Positions 9,000 through 16,121 of a stretch of DNA of 64,000 nt are shown here, one piece after another; within the stretch, counting starts at the first letter, position 1; every line of letters starts with the position of its first letter. This stretch comes from JBEDUK01 sp963781595 (GTDB lineage Bacteria > Actinomycetota > UBA4738), in the NCBI GenBank assembly GCA_963781595.1, contig CAWAGG010000006.1:2790001-2854000 (forward strand), read 5' to 3'. The position numbers were made by a program, and so were the translations under genes. The notes under the pieces were generated by a model. The model worked only from the letters and a program-made list of their open reading frames with translations, searched no databases and had not been told where the DNA came from.

Positions 9000-9445
9000 G
9001 CTTCGACGACCTCTTCCCGCCCCACGAGCCGAACGCGCTGGCGGACCCCGGCAAGGTGCTCGTCGTCGACGACGAGGTCTTCTTCGCGGAGGCCCTCGCG
9101 GGGATGCTCGAGGACGAGGGCTTCGACGTCGTGGGCATCGCGTCGAACGGCGCGATGGCGGTGGAGGCCGTGCGGAACCTCTCGCCGCACGCTGTGCTGA
9201 TGGACCTGAAGATGCCCGTGATGGACGGCATCGAGGCGGCGCGCATCATCACGGCCGAGGCGCCGCTCGTGCAGATCCTGATGCTCTCGGCGTACGAGGA
9301 GACCGCCCTGCGCGAAGAGGCCGCGGCGAACGGCGTCTACTGCTACCTCGTCAAGGGCTGCCGGCCCGAGTTCCTGATCGAGATGGTGCGCAAGGCCCTG
9401 ACCCACCGGGCCAACCAGGTCCGCAGGATCGCCCTCGACCAGTGA
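8996..9445 (+). CDS. Receiver-only response regulator
   Basis: A 149-residue CheY-like receiver with no output domain. Phosphorylation residues are all present: Asp25-Asp26, the acceptor Asp70 in VLMDLKMP, Ser98 in LMLSAYEE and Lys120 in YLVKG. About 18 residues precede the receiver and about 16 basic residues follow it (THRANQVRRIALDQ), too short for an HTH. HisKA_3 kinases normally pair with LuxR-type regulators carrying a DNA-binding domain, so a bare receiver is unusual. It may act by protein contact or as a phosphate sink. The GTG start overlaps the kinase stop. No frame downstream restores an HTH before the next gene. Confidence 0.88.
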   Translation: MSFDDLFPPHEPNALADPGKVLVVDDEVFFAEALAGMLEDEGFDVVGIASNGAMAVEAVRNLSPHAVLMDLKMPVMDGIEAARIITAEAPLVQILMLSAYEETALREEAAANGVYCYLVKGCRPEFLIEMVRKALTHRANQVRRIALDQ

Positions 9446-9489
9446 CCGCCTGACGACGGCGCCGGCGACGGCGACCGCGCGTCGGCGCG

Positions 9490-9495
9490 TAGGCT
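9490..9495 (+). promoter_or_regulatory. Leaderless-type -10 box TAGGCT
   Basis: TAGGCT ends 7 bases before the GTG at 9503. That spacing would place the transcription start at or next to the start codon. There is no Shine-Dalgarno between them. Confidence 0.45.
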
Positions 9496-9502
9496 GGTCG
9501 CC

Positions 9503-10099
9503 GTGCCGGAGACGGGCGAGGTCCTCAGACGACCGGGGTCGAGAGCCGGGAGGTGTTCGACCCATCCGAGCGAGCCCGCGATCGCGTCGTGCGACATCTG
9601 CGAACGCGCGCTGTGCCTCGCGTGCGCGATCCCGGTCCGGGGGCACGTGATCGGCTCAGAGTGCCTGGCGAGCTTCGTCCAGGATCCACCCGAGCAGCCG
9701 GTCCCGGCTCCCCTCGGCACCACCAGTGGCGACGTGCTCGCGCTCTGCGGGTTCGCGTTGGTGCTGGTCGCGTCGATCTTCCCGTGGGCTCGGTTCGGGG
9801 ACGCCGACGGCTTCGGCGAGGCCTGGGCGATCCACTGGTCGCTGCTGGCGGTGGTACCCGCCGCGGTCGGCCTGATCGCCGTGATCGTCATGCGGCGCCG
9901 TCACGTCGCGCCCTTGGTCGCGGCGAGCGTCGATGCCGCGCTCGCCGCGCTGATCGTCCTCGGCGCGGTGCTGCACGCGACCCGTCCGCCACCGTTGTCG
10001 AACGTCGCCGGCACGTGGCCGTGGCGGCTCGCCGCGTTCGGCGCGCTGCTCGTCCTGATGGGAGCGGCCCGCAAGGCGATCCACGCGACCCGTCGCTGA
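9503..10099 (+). CDS. B-box-like zinc finger membrane protein
   Basis: A 198-residue protein with an N-terminal Cys/His cluster followed by membrane helices. The cluster (about residues 18-53) runs C-x2-H-P then C-DI-C, C-LA-C and a last C, the spacing of B-box-like zinc-binding domains fused to membrane proteins in bacteria. Four hydrophobic segments follow at about 76-96, 108-130, 138-160 and 172-190. The role is unknown; related proteins are annotated only as B-box zinc finger proteins. The GTG at 9503 is supported by the leaderless-type TAGGCT just upstream. It is a separate transcript from the kinase-receiver pair and converges on the RIO kinase gene. Confidence 0.7.
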   Translation: MPETGEVLRRPGSRAGRCSTHPSEPAIASCDICERALCLACAIPVRGHVIGSECLASFVQDPPEQPVPAPLGTTSGDVLALCGFALVLVASIFPWARFGDADGFGEAWAIHWSLLAVVPAAVGLIAVIVMRRRHVAPLVAASVDAALAALIVLGAVLHATRPPPLSNVAGTWPWRLAAFGALLVLMGAARKAIHATRR

Positions 10100-10118
10100 T
10101 CCGCGCATCGAACCGCCG

Positions 10119-10907
10119 TCACAGCTCGGCGAATCGGAACCGCGTCCAGAGGTCGGCGACGAGCGCGTCGGGGTCCGAGCGGACACCGTACCGGTCGAAG
10201 TGGCGGCACAGGTTCGTCACGTCGCGCGACAGGAGCTCGTAGGCGGCGTGGTTGAACCTGGGATCGATCGCCTGAGGCAGGTCGATGATCACGACCCGGC
10301 CCTCGTGATAGAGGGCGTTGAACGGCGACAGGTCGGCGTGGACGACGTTGTTCCGAAGGGATACCTCGACGTTCCAGAGCAGGCGCGCCAGGACCTCGGT
10401 CCCCTCGCGTCGATCGAAGTCCACATGGCGGATCTGGCTCGCGGGCACGTCCGGCGAGCCTATGTATTCCATCAACACGCCGCCGGCACCGTGGGCGATC
10501 GGCTCGGGCACGTCGCATCCGGCTCGGTGCAACGCACCCAGCGCTTCCCACTCGCGCTCGAGCCAGATGCCGGCGTCTGCTTCACGGCCGAACCGCGTCT
10601 TCTTCCGAACGGCACGGCGGACGCGCTCGTCGAGGATCACGTAACCGTCCGTATACGCCTGATGGTGCCGGAAATCCCGCCGGTCGCGGGGGTGGTAGAC
10701 CTTCAGGGCCAGCAGATCGCGGCCCGGGGTCGCCGGGCCTCCGCTGCACAGATGGACCGAAGCTTCCTTCCCGCTCTTCACAGGCCGGATCACGCGGCCG
10801 ATCAAGCCCTCCGACAGGAAGTGCTGTGCCGCGGACGGACCGGCGTCCGGGCCGTCGTCGCGGGTGTCGCGTTCGTCGTACGAGGGATCGAGCACCATCG
10901 CCTCCAC
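10119..10907 (-). CDS. RIO1-family serine protein kinase
   Basis: A 262-residue atypical kinase of the RIO family. Key residues are the ATP-loop variant SGKEASVHL (45-53), Lys69 in LALKVYHP, the catalytic loop HADLSPFN (190-197, Asp192 and Asn197) and the metal-binding Asp209 in VIIDLPQ. RIO kinases in eukaryotes and archaea act in ribosome maturation; in bacteria their targets are mostly unknown. The whole protein is kinase domain preceded by an acidic, probably disordered 30-residue tail. The start is the ATG at 10907; a second ATG three codons in is possible. The leader upstream contains a strong hairpin and a possible short peptide. Confidence 0.85.
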   Translation of the reverse strand: MEAMVLDPSYDERDTRDDGPDAGPSAAQHFLSEGLIGRVIRPVKSGKEASVHLCSGGPATPGRDLLALKVYHPRDRRDFRHHQAYTDGYVILDERVRRAVRKKTRFGREADAGIWLEREWEALGALHRAGCDVPEPIAHGAGGVLMEYIGSPDVPASQIRHVDFDRREGTEVLARLLWNVEVSLRNNVVHADLSPFNALYHEGRVVIIDLPQAIDPRFNHAAYELLSRDVTNLCRHFDRYGVRSDPDALVADLWTRFRFAEL

Positions 10908-10939
10908 AGGATCGAGCGGATGTCCTTCGGGAACGTGAA

Positions 10940-10961
10940 GGGCCGCCCTCTCGGGCGGCCC
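10940..10961. terminator. Perfect 9-bp hairpin in the RIO kinase leader
   Basis: GGGCCGCCC (10940-10948) and GGGCGGCCC (10953-10961) form a 9-bp stem with a TCTC loop. There is no T-run on either side. It lies 33 bases before the RIO kinase start on the minus strand, so it may act as an attenuator or protect the 5' end rather than terminate a gene. Confidence 0.5.
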
Positions 10962-10991
10962 GCTCGATCCACGACGCGGCGTTCGTCGCGT

Positions 10992-11048
10992 CTACGGGAT
11001 GCGGGATGCCAGGAGGGACGGCACGCGGCGGCAGGTCGCATCGTCCAC
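10992..11048 (-). CDS. Possible 18-residue leader peptide upstream of the RIO kinase
   Basis: A GTG at 11048 follows GGAAGGAGGG by 7 bases and opens an 18-codon frame (MDDATCRRVPSLLASRIP) that ends 30 bases before the 9-bp hairpin. The strong Shine-Dalgarno is the main reason to list it. It has no composition typical of amino-acid attenuators apart from four Arg. It may be chance. Confidence 0.2.
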   Translation of the reverse strand: MDDATCRRVPSLLASRIP

Positions 11049-11195
11049 GTCACATCCCTCCTTCCTCGTCCGAACGGCCCCGGCGACGATCGCGGAGCCC
11101 GATGCAGCGTACATGCTTAAGGCTCCTTGACTCCACCCTTCCGCGGGTGTTCCATCGCCGGGACCGCACCACCCGTTCGTCGACGAGGAGCGCCG

Positions 11196-11693
11196 ATGGC
11201 CGTGCTGCCGTCGTTCAGCGTGTCGAGGCTGAACCCGGCGAACAGGATCCTGCTCGGGTCCTCCCTGCTGCTCGTGGGCGTCTCGTTCCTGACGTGGCAG
11301 CGCTTCTGTTCGGTCAAGATCGCCGGTGGAACGCTGGAGGGGTGCGCCTTCAACGCATGGCACGGGACCGGTCGGCTCGTCGGCACGCTGATGGGGGTCG
11401 GTGCCATCCTGCTGATCGTGTGGTCCGTGGCCGAGGCGACGTCCGTCACGGAATCGTTCGGCGACCTCGGACAGGCGATCGGCGCCGTCCTGGTCGGCGC
11501 GACGGTCGGCTTCGGCGTCCTGAAGTTCGTCGTCGTCCTGCTCCACCACGGGACGCTCTTCGCGTGGCTCGGGCTGATCCTCCTGGTGGCGCTCGCCTAC
11601 GGTGGCTACATGCGCATGCAGGAGCCCGAGCCGTCGACGTCGTCCTCCCCTCCCCCAGCGGTCGACGACGGCTTCGGCGGCTTCGGGCCGTAG
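11196..11693 (+). CDS. Small four-helix membrane protein
   Basis: A 165-residue membrane protein that I do not recognise. Hydrophobic segments lie at about residues 18-36, 62-82, 93-112 and 118-138, followed by an acidic, Ser/Pro-rich cytoplasmic tail ending in DDGFGGFGP. Two Cys flank the first loop (FCSV and EGCAFN). The ATG at 11196 has GAGGAG 6 bases upstream; an in-frame ATG at 11127 would add an unlikely Arg/Pro-rich extension. It is convergent with the PerM-like gene, with a shared hairpin between the two stop codons, and divergent from the RIO kinase. Confidence 0.7.
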   Translation: MAVLPSFSVSRLNPANRILLGSSLLLVGVSFLTWQRFCSVKIAGGTLEGCAFNAWHGTGRLVGTLMGVGAILLIVWSVAEATSVTESFGDLGQAIGAVLVGATVGFGVLKFVVVLLHHGTLFAWLGLILLVALAYGGYMRMQEPEPSTSSSPPPAVDDGFGGFGP

Positions 11694-11716
11694 CCTCGCC
11701 TCCCGCCTACGGACCC
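11685..11716. terminator. Bidirectional terminator-like inverted repeat
   Basis: GGGCCGTAG (11685-11693) pairs with CTACGG-A-CCC (11707-11716). The TAG stop codons of the two convergent genes lie inside the two arms. The loop is 13 bases and there is no T-run. Confidence 0.5.
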
Positions 11717-13224
11717 GCTCCGGTCGGCTGCGAACCGCCGGCGTCGAGCGGCGGGGAAGGAGGCTCGGATCGCTCGGAGAAGACCCGTTCGCGGACCGCT
11801 GCCGGCCGTCGCGCCACCGACCAGCCCCGCAGCGCTCCACCCGCGGAACCGCCGATGACGCCCCATGCGGCGGCGACCCCGACGGACAGGAGCACCGCCG
11901 GTCCGATCGAATAGCCGACGCTCCCGCCGCCGCCCGCCGATCCGGCACCCGCGATCGCCGCTGCGCTGCGGGCGAGCACGACGATGGGGATCGACCACGC
12001 CGCGAACACCACCCCAGCCAGCGCCCCGGCCGCGGCGGACCGCGCGGGACCCACGGCGCCCGACCGTCGCGCCGCGCCCCACCCGCCGGCGAGCACCGCG
12101 ATCCCAGGAGCGAGGAGGAACAGGAGGTAGCCGGCGGGTGCCCCGGGCCCTGCGGCCGACCCCGTGGTGATCAACCGATCGATGGCGCCCGGATCGGCGA
12201 AGAGGGCCCGCGCCGGGAGCGCACGGTAGGACAGGACGCACGTGGCCGCCCCCCCGCTCCGCGCGGTGAGCGACCCCGGGGCGATCCGAGACGTGGTCGC
12301 CAGGTCCACGCACGAACCCATCGCCGGGTACAGCACCCATGCGGCCATGTTCGGCACCTCGAGAGCCGTGAGGCCGACGGCTGCGACGCCCCGCGCCGGC
12401 CCACGGCCGAACGTGGCGTCGAAGTACCCGCGCGTCGACCCGGTGTCGATCGCCGCGAGGACCAGGAGGCCCGCGAACGACAGCGTGAGGGCCAGTCCGG
12501 CCATCGCGCTGCCACCGATGATCGCGACCCGCGCCCACCGTTCGCGCCCGGAAGCCGGGGCCCCATCGGAGGACGCGCCGGCCGGCGCGTCGAAGCCTCC
12601 GGTCCGGTGGGCCGGGGCGGCGTCGGAGCGCCACGCGGCCACGCCGCCGAGGAACCCGGCGATCGCGGCGACGACGGCAGGCCACACGAACGCGAGCCAC
12701 ACGGCCGGCCCGACGGAGAACGAGCCCGCGAGCAGCGTCCCCGACGAGCCCGGCGGCGTCAGCGTGATCCGGGCGACCAGCCCGCCGATCCCGCAGAGCA
12801 CGGCGTACGGCACCGCGACCTTCGTCCCCTCCGCGCCGGCCGCCAGCAGCGACCCGACGCGAGGACCTGCCCGCCGGGCGCCGAGACGACCGGCGACGAA
12901 CAGCGCGGCGCCGAGCGCGAGCGTCCCGAGCATCGGAGCGGTCGCGACCGTCAGGGTCAGGCTGACCGGCTGAGCGGATGGCCGCCGGAGCGCCGCGTCG
13001 AACACCAGCGGCACGTGGTGGAACGCGTAGAAGAGCAATGGCCCCACCTGAGCGATCGATGCCGGGGACCCCGGCGAGCCACCGGCGACCGCGAAGCCGA
13101 ACGCGATCGCCTCGGACAGGAGCAGGCCGACGCCGATCGCCGCGAGCGCACCGACCGTCGCGCGCGGCCACCCGCGCAGCAGCGGGCCCCATGACGAACG
13201 AGGCGACCGATCCGGATCGACCAC
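11707..13224 (-). CDS. PerM/DUF6350-like polytopic membrane protein
   Basis: A 505-residue, Ala/Gly-rich integral membrane protein with about ten to twelve hydrophobic segments and a cytoplasmic basic tail. No catalytic motif is visible. I link it to the PerM/DUF6350 group by position: it starts 10 bases after the sucD stop and lies between sucCD and purN-purH, where Mycobacterium and Streptomyces carry their PerM-type gene. PerM has been connected with cell division and persistence in mycobacteria. Sequence similarity cannot be verified here, so the family name is an inference from synteny, size and topology. The GTG at 13224 is the first start after sucD. The shared transcript with sucCD is likely. 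Confidence 0.6.
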   Translation of the reverse strand: MVDPDRSPRSSWGPLLRGWPRATVGALAAIGVGLLLSEAIAFGFAVAGGSPGSPASIAQVGPLLFYAFHHVPLVFDAALRRPSAQPVSLTLTVATAPMLGTLALGAALFVAGRLGARRAGPRVGSLLAAGAEGTKVAVPYAVLCGIGGLVARITLTPPGSSGTLLAGSFSVGPAVWLAFVWPAVVAAIAGFLGGVAAWRSDAAPAHRTGGFDAPAGASSDGAPASGRERWARVAIIGGSAMAGLALTLSFAGLLVLAAIDTGSTRGYFDATFGRGPARGVAAVGLTALEVPNMAAWVLYPAMGSCVDLATTSRIAPGSLTARSGGAATCVLSYRALPARALFADPGAIDRLITTGSAAGPGAPAGYLLFLLAPGIAVLAGGWGAARRSGAVGPARSAAAGALAGVVFAAWSIPIVVLARSAAAIAGAGSAGGGGSVGYSIGPAVLLSVGVAAAWGVIGGSAGGALRGWSVARRPAAVRERVFSERSEPPSPPLDAGGSQPTGAGP

Positions 13225-13234
13225 AGCGGAGCCG

Positions 13235-14104
<870 letters not shown>

Positions 14105-14105
14105 G

Positions 14106-15257
14106 TCAGGACCTCCCCGCGCCCGCGTGCGCGGCCTCCACCGCGATCGCCGCCGCCTCGAGCATCGTCGGCGCGGGCGTGATGTGCGGGTCGTTCGCCT
14201 CCGCCAGGATCCGGCGTCCCTGTTCGGCGCTGGTGCCGTCCAATCGGACGACGATCTGCACCCTCGGCGGGACCCGTTGCACGGCTGCCAGGATCCCCTG
14301 CGCGACGACGTCGCACCGCGTGATGCCGCCGAAGATGTTCACCAGGACCGAGGCGACCCCCGGATCGGACAGGACCACCTCGAGCGATGTCGCCATCTCG
14401 TCGGCGCTGGCGCCGCCGCCGACGTCCAAGAAGTTGGCCGGCCTTCCGCCCGCCTGCGTGACCACGTCGAGCGTCGCCATCACGAGCCCGGCGCCGTTGC
14501 CGATGATCCCGACCTCGCCGTTCAGCTTCACGTACTGCAGGCCCTTCTCGTCGGCCTTCGCCTGCGTCGGGTCCACGGGGAAATCGGCCTTCAGCGCCGC
14601 CAGCTCGGGGTGCCGGAACAGCGCGTTGTCGTCGATCGTGACCTTCGCGTCGAGCGGCATCACGCGGCCGTCCTTCAGCAGCGCCAGCGGGTTCACCTCG
14701 ACCAGCGACGCGTCGTTCGTCGTCAGGACCTGCCAGAGCTTGGGGAACAGCGCCGCCGCCCCCGGCTGGGCCGCCTCGGGGAGGTGCGCCGTGAGGTACC
14801 GAACCTCGTAGGCCCGAAGGCCGATCAGCGGATCGATGGCGGCGAACCGGATCGCGCTCGGGTTCGTCCGCGAGATCTCCTCGATGTCGACCCCGCCCTG
14901 CGCGGAGACCATGGCCATGTACGTCCGGGTCGACCGCTCGAGCGTGATCGCCGCGTAGTACTCGCCGGCGAGGTCGACCATCCCCTCGACCAGCACGCGC
15001 GTGACCCGCATGTCCTTGAAGCCGCCCTCGATGATCCGGCGCGCGGCGTCCTCGGCCTCGCGCGGCGTACGGACCAGCGCGATGCCGCCGCCCTTGCCGC
15101 GGCCGCCGACCTGGACCTGTGCCTTCACGGCGACGCGGCCTCCGAGTCGCTCGGCCGCCGCCCGCGCTTCCTCGGGCGTGCGCGCGACCTCCGCGGGCGG
15201 GAGCTCGATGCCGGCTCCGGCGAACAGCTCCTTGCCCTGGTGCTCGTAGAGGTCCAC
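14106..15257 (-). CDS. sucC: Succinyl-CoA ligase beta subunit
   Basis: SucC is the nucleotide- and succinate-binding ATP-grasp subunit of succinyl-CoA synthetase. The family N-terminus MDLYEHQGKELF, the phosphate-binding VGGRGKGGGIAL, LVEVNPLAL and the C-terminal VNIFGGITRCDVVAQGI, which contacts the phosphohistidine, are all present. Length is 383 residues, as expected. The start lies only 3 bases after the stop of the methylmalonyl-CoA mutase B12-domain gene. That adjacency suggests succinyl-CoA from the propionate pathway and its use are co-expressed. Confidence 0.95.
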   Translation of the reverse strand: MDLYEHQGKELFAGAGIELPPAEVARTPEEARAAAERLGGRVAVKAQVQVGGRGKGGGIALVRTPREAEDAARRIIEGGFKDMRVTRVLVEGMVDLAGEYYAAITLERSTRTYMAMVSAQGGVDIEEISRTNPSAIRFAAIDPLIGLRAYEVRYLTAHLPEAAQPGAAALFPKLWQVLTTNDASLVEVNPLALLKDGRVMPLDAKVTIDDNALFRHPELAALKADFPVDPTQAKADEKGLQYVKLNGEVGIIGNGAGLVMATLDVVTQAGGRPANFLDVGGGASADEMATSLEVVLSDPGVASVLVNIFGGITRCDVVAQGILAAVQRVPPRVQIVVRLDGTSAEQGRRILAEANDPHITPAPTMLEAAAIAVEAAHAGAGRS

Positions 15258-15260
15258 GCG

Positions 15261-15665
15261 TCAGCCCGTCTTCGCCGAGAGCCGGTCGCGGAGCCACTCG
15301 ACGATCGCGCCGGTCGACGCGCCGGGCGTGAAGATCTCCTCGATCCCGGCGTCCCTCAGCGCAGGCACGTCATCCTTCGGGATGATCCCGCCGCCGAAGA
15401 CCACCACGTCGTCCGCGCCCTGGTCACGGAGCAGCTTCACCACCCGGGGGAACAACGTCATGTGCGCGCCCGAGTGGCACGAGAGCCCGACCGCGTCGGC
15501 ATCCTCCTGGATCACGGTCTCCGCGATCTGTTCGGGCGTCTGGTGCAGGCCCGTGTAGATCACCTCGAACCCGGCGTCGCGCAGGGCGCGGGCGACGATC
15601 TTCGCGCCACGGTCGTGTCCGTCCAAACCGGGCTTAGCCACCACGATCCGATAGGTCCCAGCCAT
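15261..15665 (-). CDS. Methylmalonyl-CoA mutase small subunit, stand-alone B12-binding domain
   Basis: A 134-residue cobalamin-binding domain corresponding to the C-terminal part of methylmalonyl-CoA mutase. The B12 signature is complete: DGHDRG at 15-20 with axial His17, SCHSG at 62-66 and GGG at 91-93. It needs a separate catalytic large subunit, which is not in this window. Such split mutases interconvert methylmalonyl-CoA and succinyl-CoA. I use the ATG at 15665, where the family begins (MAGTYRIVVAKPGLDGHD); a longer frame to 15890 overlaps the divergent gene and is Arg/Pro-rich noise. sucC follows after 3 bases, placing the product next to the enzyme that uses it. A related carrier for another B12 mutase is possible. 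Confidence 0.88.
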   Translation of the reverse strand: MAGTYRIVVAKPGLDGHDRGAKIVARALRDAGFEVIYTGLHQTPEQIAETVIQEDADAVGLSCHSGAHMTLFPRVVKLLRDQGADDVVVFGGGIIPKDDVPALRDAGIEEIFTPGASTGAIVEWLRDRLSAKTG

Positions 15666-15676
15666 CGCCGGCCCAA

Positions 15677-15682
15677 TATACT
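15677..15682 (+). promoter_or_regulatory. -10 box TATACT of the small membrane-anchored protein gene
   Basis: TATACT ends 11 bases before the ATG at 15694. The transcript would have a leader of about five bases or none. The same 28-base space must also hold the start region of the divergent B12-domain gene. Confidence 0.5.
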
Positions 15683-15693
15683 CGCCGGTCGTC

Positions 15694-16104
15694 ATGGCCC
15701 GGACCCGGTTCCGCTTCCGTCCGCCCGGGCTGAAGCCCTGGACGAAGGTCGGATCGCTCGGGCCGTTCCGAGGGCGCCTCGGGCTGCAGTGGGTGATCGC
15801 CCCGATCGTCGTCGCGGCGATCCTCCTCGCCGTCGGTTGGCTCGCCTTCGTCCGCCCGCACCCGCCGGGCCCCCCGTTCGTGCCCGTCACGACCGTGGAC
15901 GCCGTGGCCGGCGGCGCGTTCGGCGACGAGCCGGCGGTCGAGGTCTCGGTCGACGGACGATCGTTCGTGGTCCGCTTCGACGCCGACCAGCTCCAGGTGA
16001 AGGGCGTCGACAGGGGCGAGTGCTACCCGTGGCTCGTGTATCGCGGGGCCGTGTACATCGACCCCACGAGATCGGGCGCGTGCGCCGCGAGCCCCATCCC
16101 GTAG
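15694..16104 (+). CDS. Membrane-anchored small extracytoplasmic protein
   Basis: A 136-residue protein not recognised by family. A basic N-terminus (MARTRFRFRPPG) is followed by one transmembrane segment at about 34-52, then a Pro-rich linker (RPHPPGPP) and a soluble domain of about 75 residues outside the membrane. That domain contains two Cys (RGECYP and SGACAAS) that could form a disulfide. The ATG at 15694 is supported by TATACT immediately upstream. It is divergent from the B12-sucCD operon and convergent with the DUF4012 gene, with overlapping terminator-like symmetry at 16101-16121. Confidence 0.65.
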   Translation: MARTRFRFRPPGLKPWTKVGSLGPFRGRLGLQWVIAPIVVAAILLAVGWLAFVRPHPPGPPFVPVTTVDAVAGGAFGDEPAVEVSVDGRSFVVRFDADQLQVKGVDRGECYPWLVYRGAVYIDPTRSGACAASPIP

Positions 16105-16121
16105 CCGAGAGCGCCGGCTAC
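16101..16121. terminator. Bidirectional terminator-like hairpin between convergent genes
   Basis: GTAGCCG (16101-16107) and CGGCTAC (16115-16121) form a 7-bp stem with a 7-base loop. Each arm contains the TAG stop of one of the two convergent genes. There is no T-run. Confidence 0.45.
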
